Under the pieces are notes generated by a model. That model ran no database searches. It was not told the DNA's origin and saw nothing but the letters and a program-made list of their open reading frames with translations. From Margaritifera margaritifera (lineage: Eukaryota; Mollusca; Bivalvia; Unionida; Margaritiferidae): 64,000 nt of DNA. The position numbers and the translations under genes are program-made. Below are positions 39,250 through 49,990 of the stretch, piece by piece. Each line of letters starts with the position of its first letter. Within the stretch, counting starts at the first letter, position 1. The stretch is taken from the NCBI GenBank assembly GCA_029931535.1, contig JAQPZY010001234.1, positions 1,081,501 through 1,145,500 of the forward strand. Reading direction: 5' to 3'.

Positions 39250-39935
39250 CCCTTCATGACAGAAATCCTAAGGAATCCCATTAAGGCAGATGTTTTACAG
39301 AAGGAGATACAGCTTTTGCTCATAAAACGGGAAGTCGAGGTAGTCCAAAAACTGGACTTCCCAGGTTTCTATTCCAGACTCTTTCTGGTTACTAAAACCA
39401 ACACAAAATTGAGACCTGTCATAGACCTGAGCAGACTCAATCAGTTTATTACTGTCCCAAAGTTCAAGATGTAGTCAGCAAGGTCCATCCATCTATCTGT
39501 GCAACATGATGAATATGCAATCAGTCTCGACCTGTACGACATGTATTTTCATATACCTATTCACATGGTATCACACAAATACCTTAGATTCACCTACCAT
39601 GAGGTAGTATATCGATTCCGCACCCTTCCATTCAATCTCAATCTTGGTCAGGACATTGGATTATACCATATCCCACTTCAGGATGTCCTCCTCCACAGTG
39701 ATGGTGGCATACTTGGATTATATACTGCAAAAACATTCAGTAAGTTTGGTTTTGGTTCATGATATGAACAATCTTCTCTACCTCATTTGCAGTTTAGGGT
39801 GGATAGTCAATGTGAAAAAGTCAGATCTGGTTCCTTCTCAACATTTGTTTCATCTAGGTATGGAGCTTCTAACTCCTATCAACCTGGTTTGTCTTCCTCC
39901 CAAACGCATCAACAGTATCATTAATGGCTAAGAGA
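39250..39935 (+). pseudogene. DIRS B1 reverse transcriptase
   Basis: LLIKREVEVVQKLDFPGFYS, RLFLVTKTNTKLRPVIDLSR and LNQFITVPKFKM form a near-intact N-terminal half. After a stop come YAISLDLYDMYFHIPIHMVS, YLRFTYHEVVYRFRTLPF and, in another frame, VAYLDYILQKHS. The active-site motif is therefore YLDY instead of YLDD, with one catalytic Asp gone. LGMELLTPINLVCLPPKRI ends the domain as in DIRS/Pat-type elements. Confidence 0.85.
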
Positions 39936-40380
39936 TGGCTTCCTCCAGAAGTTCATTTCGGAGAGGGAGTTTCTTCAACTCCTCTGCCTGTTTAATGCGG
40001 CTGCGGACATGTCATATCCCAGCCACCTTTACATGTGTCCTGTGCAGATGTCTTTTCTGGTTCAGTGGCACCCGATTTCGGGTCATTTAGATCACCAGAT
40101 TATGATCTCAACCGAAATGAAACACTTCCTGCTTCAGTGGCAAGACAGGGAGTGTCTAGCAGTGGGAATACCTTTAGAAGCCCTACAATCGGAAATCACA
40201 ATCTATTCATATACCAGTTTTGTAAAGTTGAGGGGCACACATGCTACCAGACTTCGTGATGGTCAGCAGCAAGTGGACACTGCAAGAGAAGGTTTTTCAC
40301 ATCAATCTACTGGAAATAAAGGTCCATTTCAATGCCTCCCATGCTTGGGTGGAATGCATACAATGGAAAATGGCTCTGAT

Positions 40381-40622
40381 AATATCTGACACTTTGGTTG
40401 TAGTGTAGGCTCTGATAATGTTGGACACTTTGGTTGTAGTGTAGGCTCTGATAATGTCGGACACTTTGGTTGTAGTGTAGGCTCTGATAATGTCAGACAC
40501 TTTGGTTGTAGTGTAAGCTCGATAATGTCGGACACTTTGGTTAAGGTGTAAGTTCTGATAATGTCAGACACTTTGGTTGTAGTGTAGGCTCTGATAATGT
40601 CGGACACTTAGGTTGTAGTGTA
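40381..40622 (+). repeat. 36-bp minisatellite in DIRS B1 RNase H
   Basis: Six to seven units of gataatgtcggacactttgg / ttgtagtgtaggctct. The first unit grows from the element's own text (ctctgataatatctgacac), so the array probably arose in place. Confidence 0.85.
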
Positions 40623-40674
40623 CTACCTCTTCAAATAAGGGGGAACAAAATCACCAGATCTTTGCATTATGGTA

Positions 40675-40998
40675 TCAGTGTACCTTCATGGGTGTGGGTA
40701 TGGTATGGGTGTACCTTCATGGGTGTGGGTATGGTATGGGTGTACCTTCATGGGTGTGGGTATGGTATGGGTGTACCTTCATTGGTACGGGTATGGTATG
40801 GGTGTACCTTCATTGGTATGCCTTCATTGGTGTACCTTCATGGGTGTACCTTCATTGGTGTACCTTCATGGGTGTACCTTCATTGGTGTACCTTCATGGG
40901 TGTACCTTTATTGGTGTACCTTCATGGGTGTGCCTTCATTGGTGTACCTTCATTGGTGTACCTTCATGGGTGTACATTCATGGGTGTACCTTCATTGG
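40675..40998 (+). repeat. compound 31/14-bp minisatellite in DIRS B1
   Basis: First four units of ggtgtaccttcatgggtgtg plus ggtatggtatg (31 bp), then about fourteen units of the shorter core ggtgtaccttcatg/t (14-15 bp). Periods not divisible by three still leave all + frames open because the text has no stop words. Confidence 0.88.
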
Positions 40999-41135
40999 AT
41001 CTGCCCAATATCATATAAACATTCAAGTCCAACACATCCCAGGCAGGTTCAATGTCATGGTGGATTCATGATGAAGGAGAGACCAACTGCCTCCTATGGA
41101 GTGGTCTTTCTATCCGTCCCACTGACATCAAGTCT

Positions 41136-42475
41136 GCAGCCTATGCTAGACCTATTCACGATGAGGTGGAACAACAAACTGCCAATCTTTGTCTCTCCAT
41201 TCCCAGACCCAGAGGCGTGTACCCTCGATGCACTTTAAATCAGCTGGGAAGGAATGTGGGCATATGCCTTTCATCCAGTGGTTCTTATACTGAAACTAAT
41301 CCTGAAAATGAGGGGCTTCGATTCCAAAACATTTCTGATTGCCCCTCTCCAATGGGGCAAACCCTGGATCAATGATCTGCTCGATTTGGCAATGGACATA
41401 CGGCAAATCGTAGTGAACCCCATGCTGCTCAAGCAGCGAAGGTAACCAGTGTTCCATCTGTGTCTTGAGACACCTGGCTCTTGTCAGGGATGCCCTGTGT
41501 GAAAAGGAGTTCAGCACTTCGATTGTGGAGTGGATCATGACACCCAGATGGCCCTCAACTTTGAAGTCATATGAGGGGACATCACAACACTCTCAGCCTT
41601 CATTTCCCGATTGGCTGACTTCTTCCTTTTCTCTTTGAAAACAATCAAGGGATACTGTTCCATGATCTCAGACATGTTCAGGCATCATGGAAGAGGTGAT
41701 AAAAAGGACCATAAAAAGGACCTTTCCAACTTGTTGTTCAATTTTAACATATCCAGGACATGCTCACGCACCTTGTTCCCAAAATGGAACCTCTCCTGGG
41801 TCTTGATGTGGCTCAACTCATCTAAGTTCGAGCCTCTGTCTTCCACCTTGATGAAACAGTTATAATACAAGACTTGCTTCCTGATAGCACTAGCTTCAGT
41901 TTGCAGGGCGAGTGAGCTGCATGCATTGTCCGTGGATCGGAACTACATGCAGTTCCATTCTGATGGCTCGGTCATACTAATGATGCAACCTGGTTTCATT
42001 TCTAAAAACGGGTTACTGTCACTTGGCAACCAACAAAAAACTATATGCTGTCTCTTTGCAATGAATCTGTTAAGAGAGGCAATGTTGCAGGACCTGGTAC
42101 GTAACCTCAGATGCTATTTGGAGTGCACGTAGAACATCCATCGCAGTCGTCAATGGCTCCTCCTACTGGTTAAGGCAGGAAAGCTAGACATAACCCCACA
42201 TGCACTGGCTGCTTGGCTAAAGGGGGTTATCAGCATACTCTGGTCTCTCACAGGATAAGATGTGATAAAGATTTGGCTCATGAAATGTGAGCAATTTCTA
42301 TGAGCCTGTCCTTTGAACGTAATGTGTCAATTCGAAACATAGTGCAGTCAGTTTCCTGGCATGCCCAGTCTACTTTCTCCAGTTTTTATTTGCATCACAT
42401 GGCCTTGCAAAGGAGAGAGCTGAATCTTGTCAGGCCACTGGTAGCTGCCCAGACATTTACCACACCCTGTTTATG
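41136..42475 (+). pseudogene. DIRS B1 tyrosine recombinase remnant
   Basis: Upstream linker LPIFVSPFPDPEACTLDAL and FLIAPLQWGKPWINDLLDLA. The recombinase follows in shifting frames: RHLALVRDALCEKEFSTSIV near 41470, the 'SYEGTS' region at 41570, and a C-terminus at 42180-42420 readable as KLDITPHALAAWLKGVISI and ISMSLSFERNVSIRNIVQSV, then SWHAQSTFSSFYLHHMAL. The last keeps the catalytic Tyr context 'TF..FYLH'. At least six stops or frame changes. Confidence 0.7.
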
Positions 42476-42859
42476 ACAGCACAACCTCAGATCCAGGCAT
42501 GACCTTGCAGCTTTCACTGGATTTGCCCAGCAAACTACGGTTGTGCTAACCTCGTGTTAGGAGAAATTCATCCATGCAATAGAGCAATCATCGTGCTCCT
42601 ACAGGGTGATGTGGGTAGAGGTTGGATACTGAAGCATTTCCTCCTCCTCTTACCTATTCTCCTATTGTTAGTGTGATCAGGTAATGTATTTGACAGAGAA
42701 AAGAAATTTTTTAGTAAAATTATGTGTCTCCAAAAATACTAGCCCAATCACATTACTTTCAATCTCGCCCACCCTTCCCTGCAAATGCGAGTATCTTGTT
42801 ACAGGTGTTGCTCAAGCTGAAACTGTTTACTTTCAGGATACGGGTGACCACCTAGCAGG

Positions 42860-43031
42860 AACAAGGAGAGTTAATCTATAAGAGTTTCTTCCCTTTGTAT
42901 GATATATAGACGGAAAGACATTTTTCGTCTTTCAGGGAGGGCTGGATTTGGAGGTAGCAGAGAGTAATTTCCTAATGTTATTGTGATCGGATAAGTATTT
43001 TTAGGAAAAACATAATTTACTAAAAAATTTC
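42860..43031. repeat. 3' inverted terminal repeat of DIRS B1
   Basis: Reverse complement of 34955-35150. A second partial copy of the end word (tgttagtgtgatcaggtaatgtatttgac) lies just inside at 42667-42696, the position expected for an internal complementary region of a DIRS element. Confidence 0.75.
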
Positions 43032-44302
43032 CTTTCTGCTACTATAAGATAATGCCAGTAACTTTTGATCCAGAAACCATGTACAGTAAAACCTGTGTAC
43101 ATTGAATTAGGGCTATTCCAGGGAAAAGGGGTGGGGGGGGTTGGGGCTGAGTACAACAGTGTTTTTCCCCACGTAGTGGGGTGTGTGAGAAGTACTTCAA
43201 TTTTCGTGGTTGTGCATATATTAAGTAATTGTGGTTGTGGGTATTGTGTTCAGTATTTTATTCTTATTTACAGCTGCACAGTTGAGACATCACAAGAAAA
43301 AAACGGAACATACTCTGAATCAATCCTTTTAGGGCTTTTTTTTAACCTCAAACCCACAAACTTGTGACATTTTTGTGAACCTGATAACACACATGTGAAA
43401 AATAATGCTACACCAGTAAATGGGAAATAACTCATTAGGATCAGCTCAGCTATTTCTTCAAATGGGAAATAACTCTCACAACATTTCTGGTGAATCCACA
43501 GACCCATAGTCACTAAAAACACTGAAATATATGAAGTGTGGTGCCCTATGGAGATGAACAAGTGGTAGGTGGAGACCATGCTTGACTGGTTAACCAAGCA
43601 CCAATTACATGATCTAATGGACGTGTGCAAAGGTATTTCATGATTATTATTTCAGTAAGTTTTTTGGAGGTGGCATTTTGCATTTCATGGACAGGTATTA
43701 TAGTGGAATTTTAGCACAATCGTAATCAGTCCTTTCATAATAAGTCAGTAGGTCCATGGGTCAAATCGTACCCATCTTTGGTCATCTCATAGTGCAGATA
43801 TTGAGTTATGTAGTTAACAATTTAAAGTCACATTTTAATTAGTCATAGTAATTATTTTTCACGTTCTGTTATTAAATTAGGTTATGCAGTTAGGGGAGAG
43901 TTGGTCATGCCATAAATCGATTGTAGTGGGGTACTTATGAAATATCTTGATGAATTTACAGATTGTATTAAGATCTTTAGGTGGTTACATTGTCTGAAGT
44001 ATTCCAAACGTGCTATTTAACACAATCTTTGAGGTTGTCTGCACCTACATAACCTTGCGTGTGTTAATTGATCGTGAAACCAATAAAACAGTAAAGTTGT
44101 GCATGCAGTCACTGCTTTCACAAGTAAGCACAGGAAATATCATACAATACTTACCATTTTTTTGCTGGAAAATTATCGTAAAAGTTACAAAGGTAATGCA
44201 AAGTATTTGTGGTGGTAGTGATATCAGCATTTTAACCAGTATACGTGTAAACCACTCCCACTTTATAAGGTTACTCTTTATAGCATGGTCCCTCTTATAA
44301 GG
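43032..44302. other. intron sequence, nothing coding
   Basis: Contains a G run near 43133. From 44240 the 'cttataaggt...gtccctcttataagg' host repeat starts, into which the Penelope-like element inserted. Confidence 0.5.
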
Positions 44303-44391
44303 TAGGTTAAATAGTGGAAGAAGGTACTGCCTGAAGGATGTGGAGGCGTTCCCTCTGATCTGCTGGGGTGATCTAGTCACCCCCGGTCCTT

Positions 44392-44422
44392 GACCTGTTT
44401 CGTTATCTTTGTAACTCATCAG
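44392..44422 (-). ncRNA. hammerhead ribozyme-like core motif
   Basis: On the minus strand the text reads CTGATGAG, then GTTA-caaaga-TAAC (a 4-bp stem II with its loop, the leading G shared with CTGATGAG), then GAAAC, then AGGTC. All core residues of a hammerhead (CUGAUGA, GAAA, NUH as GUC) are present in order, with a very short stem III as described for ribozymes in Penelope-like elements. Stem I is weak (U-A, A.A mismatch, C-G, U.G, U-A). Activity cannot be judged from sequence. Confidence 0.5.
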
Positions 44423-44709
44423 ATGAAATTGGTCTTGTTGATTCATTTTTTCACCTGATCACTGTATCTTGTCGGTGTGGAGTTTACAACAACAGGGTAT
44501 GACAATACATCCTCCTAAAAAGGGAGATGACTATTGTCACACAACCCGCTGCACCTTCTTTCAATTCAAATCTAATCGGAAGTGAAGGCGACCCTCTGCG
44601 GGATACCAATCGTATAGATCCCAATTCCACCGAGAGCTCGATGAGTCTCTTCGGAAGCACATCAGTACTTCTATCAAGCTCTTCCACATCCACCATGATT
44701 AGAAGAGAT

Positions 44710-45294
44710 GCTAACAGCAACAAATAGAGAAAACTGGATGACCTGGTTTCAGAATGCCAACAAGTCGAGCGTCTGCTACTCCAAAACCACTTAATCCCCC
44801 TCTTAAAGTTTGTCATACAACCAATAAAAAGGGTAGCTGACTATCTTCAACAGTGCATCGCAAACAAAGTATTAGATTGTGAGACCGTTAACTGCACATT
44901 TTGCATGAAAATGGGCAAATCTAAAATATTTAGAAGCACATTTACAAACCTCAAATATACTTCAAAGTTAAGAGGTTATTGTACACCACGTAATGTTATT
45001 TATTTACTCACCTGCCATCTCTGTGGCAAACAATATGTAGGTGAGACCAAAAGGGAATTCAAAGTGAGAATTAAAGAACACTTAAGGGACATCCGTAATA
45101 AGAAGGAAACCCCAGTGTCGAAACATTTTAACCAACCTGACCACAACATTTATTGTAGTCAGTATCTGATAATAGAAATCATCCAATCTGATCCAGAGCT
45201 CTCTAGTAGCAACATTAATCGGAAAGATAGAGAACTTTATTGGATACACCAATTACAGACTCTACAGCTGGTTGGGATCAACATCTCTGTTTAA
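44710..45294 (+). pseudogene. Penelope-like element GIY-YIG endonuclease domain
   Basis: From NCTFCMKMGKSKIFRSTFTN, through GYCTPRNVIYLLTCHLCGKQ and YVGETKREFKVRIKEHLRDI, to SKHFNQPDHN and RKDRELYWIHQLQTL, ending GINISV at a stop. This is the GIY-YIG-type nuclease of Penelope-like elements: Y-LTC...C..QYVGET stands for the GIY/YIG pair, Arg in 'VRIKEHL', His in 'HF....H' and Glu in 'RE..WI..L'. The 129-codon end is intact; upstream (from 44710) the frame is broken and the reverse transcriptase is missing. Confidence 0.8.
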
Positions 45295-45333
45295 ACGGGA
45301 GCTCAGGCATTTCAAACTAGGTTAAATAGTGGA

Positions 45334-45758
45334 CCCCATTTCACAGTTTAGCGATATTGTTATGTATGATTTACCCTCTTATAAAGCAGGTTAAACAGTA
45401 GACTCCATTTCAGTTTTGCGTTAGTGTTATGTATGATTTACCCTCTTATAAGGCAGACCTCATTTATAAGTCAGTGCCATTCATGGTTCCTATCAATAGT
45501 TTAACTTGATTCTGACTCAAATCAAATTCTTAGTAGCCACTTTTTCTGATGAGCTATCAACCTTTGGCCCAAGATGCTCAAAATTCTTTAAATTAATTTG
45601 GCTTCAGTTCATATACCCATTTCAACCATTTTTCTTAATAAACTCAGATGAATATTCATTGGTGTATTAAAATTAAAATTATGAAATATATAAAAATTTA
45701 CAATACCTTCTTAAGTATTCTTCAGCTTGCTATACATGTTCTTAATTGATCTGAATCA

Positions 45759-45762
<4 letters not shown>
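45334..45762. repeat. host repeat 'ttaccctcttataaggcag'
   Basis: Two to three units of about 90 bp to about 45480, containing ggttaaacagtagactccat and atgtatgatttaccctctta, which continue the unit broken by the Penelope-like insertion. The rest is AT-rich. Confidence 0.6.

Positions 45763-45825
<63 letters not shown>
45763..45825. repeat. (TA)n microsatellite
   Basis: About 62 bases of uninterrupted ta. Confidence 0.95.
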
Positions 45826-45830
<5 letters not shown>

Positions 45831-45962
45831 GAAATATATAATAATTTATAGTACCTTGTAAAGTATTTTTCAGCTTGCTATAAATGTCTTAATTGATGAT
45901 GATAGATATCAAGAAATTAGAATATTTCTTAACATTACTTAAACTTGATCAGTCCTTTGAAT

Positions 45963-46082
45963 AGATATGGATGCTGTCCTATAATACTTTGAATAGATGT
46001 GGATTCTGTCCTATAATACTTTGAATAGATGTGGATTCTGTCCTATAATAATTTGAATAGATGTGGATGCTGTCCTATAATG
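45963..46082 (+). repeat. 32-bp minisatellite, four units
   Basis: Unit gatgtggattctgtcctata plus atactttgaata. Confidence 0.9.
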
Positions 46083-46094
46083 ACTCTTGTTTAT

Positions 46095-47690
46095 TAGCTC
46101 ACCTGGTCATAAGACCACTGAGCTTATGGTTTGGTCCTGTGTCCATCATGTGTCATCTGTACATCAACATTTGCTATTTTTGACTTCTAAAAACTGCTGG
46201 GCCAATTATGACCAAATTTGGCTGGTAGTATGGTAGTATCCTGCATGAAGTTCTTTCAGATTTGTTCAAATGACCCCAATTGGTTATCCAATATGGCCAC
46301 AGTTACTAAATATAGATAAACCTTTGAATGAATTCTTCACATGAACCAATAAACAGAATTTGACCAAACTTGGCAGAAAGCATCCTGGCATGAAGCTCTT
46401 TCAGATTTGTCCAAATGAACCTGATCAGACATCCAGTATGGCCCCCATCCAGACATTGTAAGTCACCCCCATCCAGACATTGTAAGTCAGCAGGACACAA
46501 AGTAAGCCCAGGTGCTCAACACACAATGCTGCCCTTCGTGAAGTCCACTTCTATTCCTGAATACAGTATGATAGTTGATTAATATGCACAGTTACAACTG
46601 GCTAGGGTGCAGTACATTCAAGTGAAACTTGCAGCAATGGAGATTTTCATCTCATTTTGTTCAGAGAAAGTACGCACTGTGCTGCCAAGGATGCCGTAAG
46701 CCGAATAAAGGAAACACCATTTGCTGTTATTGATTCCAAAGTTATCTACCCCCACCTGAAACAGATTTGGTATTTGACAATGAAGTTCAAGTGAAAAGCA
46801 GAGACCTGCTGAAGTCAGACTCTTTTGAGCACATTTTTCTATGCAATTTTGTAATTAACCCCCTTGGGAAAAATATGGGATTTGCTTTGTAGCATATATG
46901 ATCTCAATCATGATCAGTCTCTTAATGCCGCAGCTGTTTATCATGAATCAGTAAACCCATTATGTGCATGGTTTTATAGTTATGAATAATTTCAGACTGT
47001 CGAGTTTATTGTTCCAGGTTACATGTATATGTGCAAGAGCAATAGTGGTCCCATACATGTAGGATTGAAGGCATACTTTCTTATGATGCTGCCAATATAA
47101 TTACAGATACTAGTGCTAAAACTTATATTTTTATGTTGATGTAAATGTGGGTTTTTTTAAAATTGCAATATTGAAAACAGAGATTGTTTTAAGTAGTATG
47201 TATTATGTAAATATGAGAAATTCTGTTTTCTCATAGTCATTTGTGTACTGGCACACTGATGCAGTAACATTTGGGATAGTCCTTATTTTGTGATGTATAC
47301 GTATTTTGTGAGTAGTCATTATCTGTCCAACAGACTATAATCACTCCCTTACTTAATACTAGTATTTGCTTGTAGTTATATCTAATAATAGTAATGCATA
47401 CATACTGTTTTAACCATTCTTCATATTTTATACATTTTTGACACAACTGAAAGACTGTTTTTGTCAAAAATGAAATATTTCATACATGCACATGCTTAGA
47501 GGAGCTCTTTTGTTTGTGCATTTTTTTCACAGGTAAAGCTCTTTTGTTGATAGAAATATATAAAACATTAAACACACTAAAAACGGTAAACTTTTTAAAA
47601 AGCAGTTATAATCTTGTAGTATAATGATAAATTTACTATTACTGTGTGCTTGCCAAATGAGTAATTTTTAAATAAATTTTAATGTGTTAT
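46095..47690. other. intron; dispersed 'agctcacctgg' repeat then unrecognised DNA
   Basis: 46095-46440 is a copy of the repeat described at 29975-30570 (agctcacctggtcataagac; ttgaccaaacttggcagaaa; gcatcctggcatgaagctct). A 22-bp duplication 'cccccatccagacattgtaagtc' lies at 46441-46488. At 46660-46840 a frame reads YALCCQGCRKPNKGN and LPPPETDLVFDNEVQVKSRD, possibly a transposon scrap, not assigned. Nothing after that. Confidence 0.45.
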
Positions 47691-47699
47691 AGTCCAATG

Positions 47700-48130
47700 C
47701 TGCTTATTTTATAAATTTCACTGTTCCTGGTTTTACAATTAAAATCAATATTTTAAATAAATTTCAATGTTGCTGGTTTTTAAAATTAAAACAATATTTT
47801 TATAAATTTCTATATTGAATTTCCTGTTTTTACAATTAAAACCAATATTTTTAAAAAAAATTCTGTATTCCTGGTTTTACAATTAAAACCAAAATATAAA
47901 TTTTTTTTCTATATTCATGGTTTTACAATTAAAACCAATTTTTTAAAAAGAATTTCTGATTCCTGGTTTTACAATTGAAACCAATATTTTTTATAAAATT
48001 ATATATTCCTGGTTTTAGAATTAGAACCAATATTTTTTTAAAATTTCAATATTCCTGGTTTATCAATAAGAACCAATATTTATTTTTTTTAAATTTCTGT
48101 ACTCCTGGTTTTACAATTATAACCAATAGG
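47700..48130 (+). repeat. about 48-bp array with palindromic core
   Basis: Nine degenerate units, each with tggttttacaattaaaacca (arms tggtttta / taaaacca, 4-base centre) and an A/T-rich spacer ending 'ttctatattcc'. Spacer lengths vary slightly. Confidence 0.8.
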
Positions 48131-48457
48131 TTTTATTTTATTGTTCTGACATTGATATTGTGATAGACAATCACATCTAGTCCAATTGTGTTGTTTCCTT
48201 TTTAATTGTTTAAAATAAAAATAATATAGTTTTGGTTTCTTGGAGGAGGAGTTGGCTAAGACATACCCAATGGCATGGTTGTATTAAAGATGTCCAATCT
48301 TGAAAAAATCAAAACTTTCCAAATTATTGTTTTGAATTTGAACTACATTTATTGATTTAAAGCAATGGTTTCATTTTCCACACATTCAGTATTTTCACAA
48401 ACTGGGTAAAGAAATGTATCATCCTGTGGGTGTGTTTCATGCTATGAAAATTAGAGG

Positions 48458-48838
48458 TCCATATGTTGTGCCAATGACTTTTCATTGACACATTATAAAC
48501 TCATATGATGTGCCAAGGACTTTTCATTGACACATTATAGACTCATATGGTGTGCCAAGGACTTTTCATTGACATGTTATAAACTCATATGGTGTGCCAA
48601 GGACTTTTCATTGACACATTATAAACTCATATGGTGTGCCAAGGACTTTTCATTGACACATTATAGACTCATATGGTGTGCCAAGGACTTTTCATTGACA
48701 TGTTATAAACTCATATGGTGTGCCAAGGACTTTTCATTGACACATTATAAACTCATATGGTGTGCCAAGGACTTTTCATTGACACATTATAAACTCATAT
48801 GGTGTGCCAAGGACTTTTCATTGACACATTATAAACTC
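48458..48838 (+). repeat. 42-bp minisatellite, nine units
   Basis: Unit actcatatggtgtgccaagg / acttttcattgacacattat / aa. As 42 is a multiple of three it yields a 14-residue repeat frame (KLIWCAKDFSLTHY) that ends just outside; no exon signals, not regarded as coding. Confidence 0.93.
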
Positions 48839-49205
48839 GAGCCAAACAATTTGAAACAAAATAAGAGGTATTAGTAAAACAACAGTTAAAAACAAAAAAG
48901 TTAAAAGAAAACAATTTAAAAAAGAAACAGTAACGCAGAAGTTATTAAATGAAACATGAGAACAAACACTTCAAAAACTAGAGCAAATTGCATTGTCAAA
49001 CATTCATGTATTAGGCATGCATTTTGTAATGTCGAGCTTACCAACAGTCAACAGTTATCATTTATGTATAACCAGTGACTGATGTTAAATTTCAAGTGAT
49101 TCCAAGTACAGTATACTATCACTATTTGAAAGAGAACCCATCTGACTTTAGGGCAAATTATTCTCTGCATAACTACCAAATCTGTACTCTTCATTCAAGT
49201 TTGCA
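48839..49205. other. intron sequence, nothing recognised
   Basis: A-rich opening, otherwise without motif. Confidence 0.5.
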
Positions 49206-49400
49206 GGCATAGTGCCTGTGTGGCTGAAGGGCTAAAGTGATTATGTTGTATGCCACACACTACTGGAATGTGGGTTTGATCCCCACCAGCTCAGTATCCC
49301 AAAATTCCTGCATCACTACCTTCAGATATCACCTGCAGGTCATATATGACCTTATATATGTAAATTAACTGTAAAACCCAATACAAAAAAGACTCTATGA
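49206..49400 (+). mobile_element. tRNA-derived SINE (second family)
   Basis: A-box-like tgtggctgaagggctaa and B-box-like gggtttgatcccc about 45 bases apart, then a body ending gtaaaacccaatacaaaaaa. The tRNA-like part is too altered to be a functional tRNA. Confidence 0.6.
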
Positions 49401-49452
49401 ATAAATGAAATACATTTCAGCAGTTGATATTTAGTGAATGTCATGTCATATG

Positions 49453-49622
49453 TCATTATATTGGACATTAAATGCAGGAGAAATTACTGATTTTCTATCT
49501 TTTGATTGGGGATGGACATTAAATGCAGGAGAAATTACTGATTTTCTCTCTTGTGATTGGGGATGGACATTAAATGGAGGACAAATTATTGATTTTTTTC
49601 TCTTGTGATTGGGGATGAACAG
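49453..49622 (+). repeat. about 52-bp tandem repeat, three units
   Basis: Unit ggacattaaatgcaggagaa / attactgattttctctcttg / tgattggggat. Confidence 0.88.
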
Positions 49623-49844
49623 CTCATCACATATGGCTTGAAATTAGGATTTTTTTTTTTCATTTACCCACAGGATCATCATAATAAAAGTTTTACAGAT
49701 TGTGCCTAAATTTCACTGATCCTGTGAAATTCAAAATGTATTATTCATTAACATCGACTCAAAATAATAACAACTGTCACAAACATGACTTACTAAAAGT
49801 TGAAAGTTTATATTCATTTTACGTATCTGATTCATCATCAGATC

Positions 49845-49990
49845 TAGATCCATAAGGCCCAGTCTCTGACCTTCTTTTTCTTGGTCCATAAGACCCAGTC
49901 TATGGCCTTCTTTTTCTTGGTCCTTAAGGCCCAGTCTCTGGCCTTCTGTTTCTTGATCCTTAAGGCCCAGTCTCTGGACTTCTGTTTCTT
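49845..49990 (+). repeat. 36-bp tandem repeat, four units
   Basis: Unit ggcccagtctctggccttct / ttttcttggtccttaa. The reverse strand reads as a 12-residue repeat (GLKDQETEGQRL); no start, splice or homology support for coding. Confidence 0.85.

Larger units (their letters stand above)
39990..41135 (+). pseudogene. DIRS B1 RNase H, split by minisatellites
   Basis: First half to about 40375: VQWHPISGHLDH, the acidic region and NLLEIKVHFNASHAWVECIQ (frame around 40300). Second half resumes at about 41000 with INIQVQHIPGRFNVMVDS, the 'H.PG..N..AD.LSR' end motif in altered form, then LDLFTMRWNNKLPIFVSPFP. The gap of some 620 bases is entirely tandem repeat, an insertion or expansion within the domain. 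Confidence 0.7.
34955..43031 (+). mobile_element. DIRS-like retrotransposon copy B1 with nested insertions
   Basis: Second DIRS family: 5' inverted repeat 34955-35150, ORF1, reverse transcriptase, RNase H, tyrosine recombinase, 3' inverted repeat ending about 43031. It is interrupted by a piggyBac element (36501-38123) and by two minisatellites inside RNase H (40381-40622 and 40675-40998). Without these it would be about 5.9 kb. It sits in the 17-kb intron between exons 34655-34760 and 51990-52044, in gene orientation. Copy B2 at 62353 is the same family. Confidence 0.85.
44319..45317 (+). mobile_element. Penelope-like element insertion (truncated) with 16-bp target duplication
   Basis: A perfect 16-bp direct repeat, taggttaaatagtgga, flanks it (44303-44318 and 45318-45333). 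Removing it restores a host repeat unit that recurs at 45370-45470. The 1-kb insert holds the GIY-YIG endonuclease end of a Penelope-like element on + and, near its left end, a hammerhead-like motif on -. It is too short to include the reverse transcriptase. A left part in opposite orientation would fit the inverted 5' ends often seen in this class (inference). Confidence 0.7.

Noticed and set aside
45540..45580. Second hammerhead candidate (ctgatgag on +)
   Set aside because: No GAAA and no NUH in position after a stem II.
46660..46840. Protein-like text YALCCQGCRKPNKGN and LPPPETDLVFDNEVQ
   Set aside because: Looks like a transposon scrap, but I cannot name a family and frames are broken.
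47700..48130. CRISPR-like array of palindromic repeats
   Set aside because: Spacers are near-identical A/T text rather than unique, and the DNA is animal with spliceosomal exons.
48527..48874. Frame with 14-residue repeat KLIWCAKDFSLTHY as a repeat protein
   Set aside because: Pure tandem DNA repeat, no exon signals, no relation to the sema frame.
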